Positions 55,634-64,000 of a stretch of DNA of 64,000 bases are shown one piece after another. A model generated the notes under the pieces. That model saw only the letters and a list, made by a program, of their open reading frames with translations. It did not search any database and was not told the DNA's origin. The DNA lies in contig NZ_MJAJ01000038.1 in NCBI RefSeq assembly GCF_001746365.1, forward strand, positions 6-64,005, given 5' to 3'. The DNA is from Streptomyces sp. LUP30. Lineage in GTDB: Bacteria; Actinomycetota; Actinomycetes; Streptomycetales; Streptomycetaceae. Numbering within the stretch: position 1 is the first letter of the stretch; every line of letters starts with the position of its first letter. A program made the position numbers and the translations under genes.

Positions 55634-56497
55634 TCAGGAAGCCTCTCGGAGGGGCTCGCCGGCCGAGAGCAGATCGGTCACGCGCCGGGCCGTCGCCGCG
55701 TCCCGGGCCGCGGTGAACGGCAGGGAGTTGCCGCCGGTGACGCGGAACGGCTCGCCGGTGAGGGTGAGATGGGCGCCGCCCGCCTCCTCGACCAGCAGCA
55801 AGCCGGCCGCGTGGTCCCAGGCCGCCTCCCAGGAGAACGCCGTGGCGTCCACCTCGCCCCGGGCGACGGCGAGGTACTCCAGCCCGGCAGACCCGCAGGG
55901 GCGCGGGGCGATGCCGTCCGTCCACAGCGGCAGCAGGGCGCGCTTCTGCTCGTCGGTCGTGTACAACGGGTGCGAGGTGGCCACCGTCAGGGCGCGGCCG
56001 GGTTCGGGCGGGCCGGCGAACAGCCGCTCGCCGTCCAGGAAGGCGCCGCCGCCCCGTACCGCAGTGGCCAGTTGGTCGCGGGCCGGGGCGTAGGTCCAGG
56101 AGGCGAGCAGGACGCCGCGCCGGACCAGCGCGACCAGGGTGCAGAAGCCGTCGTCGCCGTGCACGAACTGACGCGTTCCGTCGACGGGGTCGACGATCCA
56201 CACCGGCGTGTCGCCCTGTATCGCCTCGTACGTGGCCGGGTCGGCGTGCACGGCCTCCTCGCCGACGACGACCGAACCGGGCAGGAGGGCGCCGAGGGCC
56301 TCGGTGAGGAACAGCTCGGCGTTGCGGTCGGCGTCCGTCACCAGGTCGTGCGGGCCGGCCTTCTGGTCGACCTCGTGCGCCGCGAGCTGCCGGAAGCGGG
56401 GCATGATCTCGGCCGCGGCGGCCTTGCGGACCGCCTCTTCCACGTCGGCCGAGTGGCGGGCGAGAAACTCGTCGATGGTTTCCGTGTCTTCGATCAT
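55634..56497 (-). CDS. Inositol monophosphatase family protein
   Basis: A 287-residue Mg-dependent phosphatase of the IMPase/histidinol-phosphatase/FBPase group. The metal residues are in order: Glu/Asp of KAGPHDLVTDADRNAE, Glu-Glu of VVVGEEAVH, the core VWIVDPVDGTRQFVHG (Asp-Pro-x-Asp-Gly-Thr), and the C-terminal WEAAWDHAAGLLLVEEAGG. Substrates in this family range from inositol-1-P to histidinol-P, fructose-1,6-bisphosphate and PAP, and cannot be told apart here. The start at 56497 is the accepted choice, but GGAGG sits only one base before it, so either it is leaderless or a later start is used. A long upstream open frame has no domain content. Confidence 0.88.
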   Translation of the reverse strand: MIEDTETIDEFLARHSADVEEAVRKAAAAEIMPRFRQLAAHEVDQKAGPHDLVTDADRNAELFLTEALGALLPGSVVVGEEAVHADPATYEAIQGDTPVWIVDPVDGTRQFVHGDDGFCTLVALVRRGVLLASWTYAPARDQLATAVRGGGAFLDGERLFAGPPEPGRALTVATSHPLYTTDEQKRALLPLWTDGIAPRPCGSAGLEYLAVARGEVDATAFSWEAAWDHAAGLLLVEEAGGAHLTLTGEPFRVTGGNSLPFTAARDAATARRVTDLLSAGEPLREAS

Positions 56498-56597
56498 GCC
56501 TCCATGAGAGCACGCCCCACTGACAATCCCTGCCCGCCCGGTGCATCCCGGGTGGAATCGGTGTGAAGAACAGGGGCGCCGTCGCTCCGCGCGCGGG

Positions 56598-58427
56598 TCA
56601 GCGGCCGACCGCGTATCCCTGCATCCCGCGCGGGTTGGCGGCCGCCGACAGGATGCCCGTCGCCGGGTCTCGGGCGACCGCGCACAGCCGGCCTTCGGAC
56701 CACGGGTCGCCGACGGTGATGTCATGGCCGCGTCGCCGCAGCTCCTCCACCACCTCCGTCGGCATGCGGGACTCCACCGTGACGCGGCCCGGCCGCATCC
56801 CGCGCGGGTAGAAGGAGCCGGGGAATCCGTCGTTGTGCCAGTTGGGGGCGTCGATCGCGCCCTGGAGGTCGAGCCCGCCGCGGACCCGCGCGCGGAGGGT
56901 GACGGCGAGCAGGAAGTGCAGCTGCCACTGGTCCTGCTGGTCGCCGCCGGGGGTGCCGAAGGCCAGCACCGGCACGCCGTCGCGCAGGGCGATCGAGGGG
57001 GTGAGGGTGGTGCGCGGACGACGGCCGGGGGTCAGCGAGTTCGGCAGCCCCTCCTCCAGCCAGGTCATCTGCAACCTGGTGCCGAGCGGGAAGCCCAGTT
57101 CGGGCACGACCGGGTTGGACTGCAGCCAGCCGCCGCTGGGCGTGGCGGCGACCATGTTGCCCCAGCGGTCGACGACGTCCAGGTGACAGGTGTCCCCTCG
57201 GGTCTCCCCCAAGGCGGTGACCTGCGGCTCGCCCGGCACGGGGAACGCAGTGCCGTTGGCGAGCGTCGGCTCGCCGACGCCCATCGGGCTGAAGCCGGGG
57301 GCGTCGTCGGCCACCACGCAGGCGTGGCCGCTCAGTCGTGGGGGACGCCCGCCGGGGCTGCCGGGCCGCAGTTCGTACGACGCCTTGTCGCCGATCAGCC
57401 GCCGTCGCCGCGCGTTGTAGCCGTCGTCGAGCAGCTCGGCCAGCGGGACTTCGGCCGCGTCGCCGTACCAGGCCTCGCGGTCGGCCATGGCGAGTTTGCA
57501 GCCCTCGACCAGCAGATGGACATAGTCGGCGGAGCCATAGGCGGGCAACTCGGAGGGGAGCAGGGCGAGTTGCTGGAGGAGGGCCGGTCCCTGGCTCCAG
57601 GGTCCCGCTTTGCAGACGGTCCAGCCGTTCCAGTCGTAGGTCGCCGGCGTCTCGTACGTCGCGGACCAGGCGGCGAGGTCGGCGGCGGTGAGGGCGCCGG
57701 TGTGGCGCTCGCCGCTGGTGTCCAGGGTGGGCCGGGCGGCCTGCCGGACGAGCGCCTCGGCGACGAATCCGGTCCGCCACACCTCCCGGGCGGCGTCGAT
57801 CCGTGCCTCCCGGCCGCCCGTCCCGGCGGTCTCGGCGAGCAGCCGCTTCCAGGTGGCGGCGAGGACGGGGTTGCGCAGCAGTTCTCCGGGGCGAGGCGGC
57901 CTCCCCTCCGGCAGGTACACCTCCGCGGACGAGGTCCATTCCGTCTCGAAGAGCTCCCGTACGGTCTCGACGGTCGCGCCGACGTCGTCCACGGGTGCGT
58001 GTCCGTGCTCGGCGTAGCCGATGGCGTACTTCAGGACGTCGTCGAGGGACTTGGTGCCGTGGTCGCGCAGCAGGAGCATCCAGGCGTCGAACGCGCCGGG
58101 CACCGCGGCGGCGAGCGGTCCCGTCCCGGGCACGAGGTCGAGGCCCAGCCCCCGGTAGTGCGCGACCGTCGCGCCCGCCGGCGCCACGCCCTGGCCGCAC
58201 AGCACCCGCACATCGCCGCCGGCCGGGGCGAGGAGGACGGGCGCCTCACCGGCGGGCCCGTTGAGATGCGGTTCGACGACGTGCAGGACGAAGGCGCCGG
58301 CGACGGCCGCGTCGAAGGCGTTGCCGTCGTCCTCCAGGACGGCCATGGCCGACTGCGAGGCCAGCCAGTGCGTGCTGGACACCATGCCGAAGGTTCCCTG
58401 AAGCGTGGGCCGGGTGGTGAACCGCAT
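56598..58427 (-). CDS. Gamma-glutamyltransferase family protein
   Basis: A 609-residue N-terminal-nucleophile hydrolase. It should self-cleave before the Thr in RGDTCHLDVVDRWGNMVAAT (about residue 408) to make two subunits. Further family blocks are GNAFDAAVAGAFVLHVVEPH, 'WMLLLRDHGTKSLDDVLKYA', 'TPSGGWLQSNPVVPELGFPL' and 'TLTPSIALRDGVPVLAFGTPGG'. There is no signal peptide, so unlike classic periplasmic GGT it is cytoplasmic and may belong to the YwrD or cephalosporin-acylase-like branch. Gly-Asp-Thr where GGT usually has Thr-Thr-His or Thr-Ser-His is a difference near the nucleophile. It is 100 bases upstream of the inositol-phosphatase-like gene. Confidence 0.9.
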   Translation of the reverse strand: MRFTTRPTLQGTFGMVSSTHWLASQSAMAVLEDDGNAFDAAVAGAFVLHVVEPHLNGPAGEAPVLLAPAGGDVRVLCGQGVAPAGATVAHYRGLGLDLVPGTGPLAAAVPGAFDAWMLLLRDHGTKSLDDVLKYAIGYAEHGHAPVDDVGATVETVRELFETEWTSSAEVYLPEGRPPRPGELLRNPVLAATWKRLLAETAGTGGREARIDAAREVWRTGFVAEALVRQAARPTLDTSGERHTGALTAADLAAWSATYETPATYDWNGWTVCKAGPWSQGPALLQQLALLPSELPAYGSADYVHLLVEGCKLAMADREAWYGDAAEVPLAELLDDGYNARRRRLIGDKASYELRPGSPGGRPPRLSGHACVVADDAPGFSPMGVGEPTLANGTAFPVPGEPQVTALGETRGDTCHLDVVDRWGNMVAATPSGGWLQSNPVVPELGFPLGTRLQMTWLEEGLPNSLTPGRRPRTTLTPSIALRDGVPVLAFGTPGGDQQDQWQLHFLLAVTLRARVRGGLDLQGAIDAPNWHNDGFPGSFYPRGMRPGRVTVESRMPTEVVEELRRRGHDITVGDPWSEGRLCAVARDPATGILSAAANPRGMQGYAVGR

Positions 58428-58901
58428 CCCTCACCGCCTCCTCATGACGCGTCCTCGGAAACCCGCCACAGTATGCACGGGCCCGGTGACCGCGCAGAGA
58501 GCGCCAGGTCGGTTCGTCGGCCCGCGCGACCGCCCCGGGCTCGTCGCCGCCCGCCGTCGGGCCGTCCAGGCGCTCCGGGGTACGGGAGATCAGCGCGACG
58601 GCCCGCGACGGCGTCGAGGCGCGCGGATTCGCCGCGGACGTCCTCGACGCCGACTCCCCCGGCGCGGCCCCGCACGCGGGGCGCGAGTGACCCTCCCGCC
58701 CGGACGCCGTCGCATCACTGGCGGGGCCCGGACGGCGTCACCGGTCCGCGCAGGCGCCTCGGAGGAGCCCTTGATGTGCAGAGAATGGCAATGAAAGGGA
58801 CAATTTAGACAGCTTTGCGATGGGCAGCCGTCCCATCTCCCGTCTCCCATCCCCCGTCTCCCCCGTCTCCCCCGACGGACCATGAACAGGCAGGTCGGAC
58901 C
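58428..58901. other. Divergent intergenic region with a polypyrimidine tract
   Basis: 474 bases without a gene, between the gamma-glutamyltransferase gene and the small hydrophilic gene. An AT-richer island (about 58775-58820) could hold a promoter, but no consensus was convincing. The C-rich tract near the right end is listed separately. Confidence 0.5.
58832..58873 (-). other. Perfect G-quadruplex motif on the minus strand
   Basis: On the plus strand six C-runs (CCC, CCC, CCC, CCCCC, CCCCC, CCCCC) are separated by ATCT, GTCT, AT, GTCT and GTCT. The minus strand therefore has six G-runs with loops of two to four bases, enough for a very stable G-quadruplex, ending 28 bases upstream of the small-protein start. 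Confidence 0.8.
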
Positions 58902-59288
58902 ATGTCGAAGAAACCACGTTCGTCCGAGCCCCCGCACGGCGAGGGCCCGAGCCGTCACGAGGGTGCCGGACAGCACGGCTGGTCACCCGATGTGGACGAG
59001 ACCCGTCAGCAGGACAACCCGAGCGCCCACCGTTCCTTCCATGCGGCCGAACACGGCGAAGCGAGGGGCCGGGGCCGCACCAGGTCCGCGGAGGAGACGA
59101 AGTCCGTTCCCGGTGACACGGTCAAGAGTCCCGGCGCACGCGGAGAGGAGTACGGCGACGCGGACGAGAAGGGCCGCCGCGACACCGGCCGCAAGGGCCG
59201 CTCCCAGCGCCCCAGCGGCGCCAGGGACGCCTCCGCCACGACCGGCGTGGACCCGCAGGATCCGCCGGCCGGGCGCCGCCGGGGCTGA
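58902..59288 (+). CDS. Small disordered hydrophilic protein
   Basis: A 128-residue protein of very low complexity, about half charged or Gly/Ser/Pro (MSKKPRSSEPPHGEGPSR, DADEKGRRDTGRKGRSQR). No signal peptide, membrane helix or known domain. Codon usage is normal for the window. The upstream in-frame extension contains the C-rich tract and is not used. A clear ribosome binding site is absent (GTCGGACC precedes the ATG), so the start is uncertain. Streptomyces commonly has such disordered proteins of unknown role. It converges with hypE, nine bases apart. Confidence 0.55.
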   Translation: MSKKPRSSEPPHGEGPSRHEGAGQHGWSPDVDETRQQDNPSAHRSFHAAEHGEARGRGRTRSAEETKSVPGDTVKSPGARGEEYGDADEKGRRDTGRKGRSQRPSGARDASATTGVDPQDPPAGRRRG

Positions 59289-59297
59289 GGGCGGGTA

Positions 59298-60381
59298 TCA
59301 GCAGATCCGCGGCAGCTGCTCCCCGATCGGCAGATCGACCACCCGTGTCCCGCCCAGGCCCGTACCGGCCACGACCATGCCGGGATGCGCCTCGACGGCC
59401 TCGCCGATGATCGCGGACTCGGCGCCCAGCGGATGCGCGCGCATCGCCTCCAGGACGGCATCGGCGTGCTCGCGCGGGACGAACGCCACCAGCTTGCCCT
59501 CGTTGGCGATGTACATGGGGTCCAGACCGAGGATGGCGCAGGCGTTGGCCACGGCCGGCGGCACGGGGACGGCGCGCTCCTGGACGACGACCCCCGCACC
59601 GGAGGCCTCCGCGATCTCGTTGAGCGCGGCGGCCAGGCCGCCCCGCGTGGGATCGCGCAGCACGTGCAGATCCGAGGTGACGCCGAGCATGGTGTCGACG
59701 AGGCCGCCGAGCGCCGCGCAGTCGCTCTGGATCTCCACTCCGAACTCCAGGCCCTCGCGCACGCTCATGACCGCCACTCCGTGTGCGCCGATGGCGCCGC
59801 TGACGATCACGACGTCGCCCGGGACGACCCGCTGCGGGCGCAGGTCGACGCCCGCGGGGACGAGACCGATGCCGGCGGTGTTGACGTAGATCCCGTCGCC
59901 GTGTCCGGCCTCGACCACCTTGGTGTCGCCGGTGGCCACCTCGACACCGGCGGTGCGCGCGGCCGCGCCCAGCGCCTCGGACACCCGCCTGACCACGTCC
60001 AGCTCGACCCCCTCCTCCAGGATGAACCCGCAGGAGAGGTAGGCGGCCCGGGCGCCGCTCATGGCGAGGTCGTTGACGGTGCCGTTGACCGCCAGGTCGC
60101 CGATGCAGCCGCCGGGGAAGAACAGCGGCCGTACCACGTAGGAGTCGGTGGAGAACGCCAGCCGGGCGCCGCCCAGGGAGAGGACGGCGGCGTCGCCCAG
60201 CTGGGCCAGGACCTCGCCCCCGAAGGCGGGGGCGAAGATCTGCTGGACCAGTTCGGCGGAGAGGACTCCACCGCCGCCGTGGCCCATGACGACGCGGGGC
60301 CGGTCGCGTACCGGCGCCGGACACGTCCACGACTCGAGGTCCAGGACAGGGGCGGGGACGGGGGCGGGAACATCGGTGGTG

Positions 60382-60389
<8 letters not shown>
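59298..60389 (-). CDS. hypE: [NiFe]-hydrogenase maturation protein HypE
   Basis: A 363-residue protein of the AIR-synthase fold. It converts the carbamoyl group on its own C-terminal Cys to thiocyanate, which becomes the CN ligand of the hydrogenase iron. The C-terminus is ...PIGEQLPRIC, with the required terminal Cys. Other family blocks: VVMGHGGGGVLSAELVQQIF, FSTDSYVVRPLFFPGGCIGD and 'LRDPTRGGLAAALNEIAEAS'. It is the last gene of hypF-C-D-E; its start overlaps the hypD stop by eight bases. The N-terminal ~30 residues before the first conserved strand are Pro-rich. Confidence 0.97.
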
Positions 60390-61505
<1,116 letters not shown>

Positions 61506-61509
<4 letters not shown>

Positions 61510-61811
61510 TTCCGCACCTCCTGCACAGCGTCCTCGCCCGCCTGCACGGCCGCAGCCGCCTCCCAGGGATCGCCGAACTCCTCCTGCAGCATGCCGAGTT
61601 CGGCGAAGAGTTCGAGCGTCTGGCGGGCCGACTCCTCGTCCAGCCGCTGCAGGGCGAAGCCGACGTGGACGATCGCGTACTCGCCGACCTGGAGGTCGGG
61701 CAGGTACTCCAGGCACACCTCCTTGACCACGCCGCCGAAGTCGACGGTGGCCATCCGGGTACCGTCCCGGTCCTCGATGTCCAGCACTCTGCCGGGTACC
61801 GCCAGGCACAT
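61506..61811 (-). CDS. hypC: [NiFe]-hydrogenase chaperone HypC
   Basis: A 101-residue protein of the HypC/HybG/HupF family. It begins MCLAVPGRVLDIEDRDGTRM, where the N-terminal Cys2 carries the Fe unit after Met removal. ATVDFGGVVKEVCLEYLPDL and 'VGEYAIVHVGFALQRLDEES' are the remaining family blocks. It brings the iron complex from HypD to the hydrogenase large-subunit precursor. It overlaps hypD by four bases and is 31 bases downstream of hypF. Confidence 0.96.
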
Positions 61812-61842
61812 GGGCCTCTCCTCGCTGTCGGTCGCGCGTTGC

Positions 61843-64000
<2,158 letters not shown>

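Overview
The window is very GC-rich, with near-universal G/C at third codon positions, many GTG starts, GTGA/ATGA translational coupling and several apparently leaderless genes. This, and the gene families present, point to a Streptomyces chromosome. From memory, the stretch from ogt/ada-alkA through Sir2, pssA and psd to ccr resembles an S. coelicolor core-arm neighbourhood, but I could not check this. No rRNA, tRNA, transposase, integrase or CRISPR array was seen. I recognise 46 protein-coding genes (two cut by the window edges) and two broken genes.

Layout. 1-2.1 kb: small genes (holin-X-like membrane protein, VOC protein, DUF6204-like protein, GNAT, LapA-like protein). 2.2-7.3 kb: a collinear set of four peptidases (S66 LD-carboxypeptidase, S9, M20, M55 D-aminopeptidase) that looks like a peptide or cell-wall salvage operon. 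7.6-14.2 kb: methyltransferase, PAS/GAF/SpoIIE phosphatase, an MFS exporter with three C-terminal beta-sandwich repeats, and a SRPBCC protein. 14.4-18.5 kb: an Rv2578c-type radical SAM protein behind a LexA-like box, a secreted tripeptidyl aminopeptidase, a GNAT and a HEAT-repeat protein. 19.0-20.5 kb: an unassigned three-gene cassette (sigma-region-4-like protein, unknown protein, small membrane protein).

20.9-30.1 kb is the ethylmalonyl-CoA pathway: duplicated 3-hydroxybutyryl-CoA dehydrogenase, TetR regulator, ccr, ethylmalonyl-CoA mutase, malyl/methylmalyl-CoA lyase, MaoC hydratase and methylsuccinyl-CoA dehydrogenase. Together these assimilate acetyl units and can feed ethylmalonyl- and methylmalonyl-CoA to polyketide synthesis. 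A hairpin separates this set from psd-pssA (phosphatidylethanolamine synthesis). 32-41.4 kb: alpha/beta hydrolase, glycerate kinase, an ADP-ribosylglycohydrolase/NUDIX/sirtuin group, an ada-alkA fusion plus ogt (alkylation repair), a small membrane protein and dihydrolipoamide dehydrogenase.

41.6-50.2 kb holds two very large minus-strand genes: a Tat-exported GH2 beta-galactosidase with an inserted LamG domain, and a nitrate reductase fused to a sulfite-reductase-type flavoprotein. 50.6-58.4 kb: secreted M1 peptidase, a decayed LacI regulator with a decayed macro-domain copy beside an intact macro gene, a phytoene-desaturase-like oxidoreductase, a 19-bp minisatellite, an inositol-phosphatase-family protein and a gamma-glutamyltransferase. 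58.9-64 kb: a small disordered protein, then hypF-hypC-hypD-hypE ([NiFe]-hydrogenase maturation), with hypF running off the right edge.

Intergenic DNA carries several perfect palindromes, two runs able to form G-quadruplexes and several short direct repeats. These are listed separately as candidate control sites.
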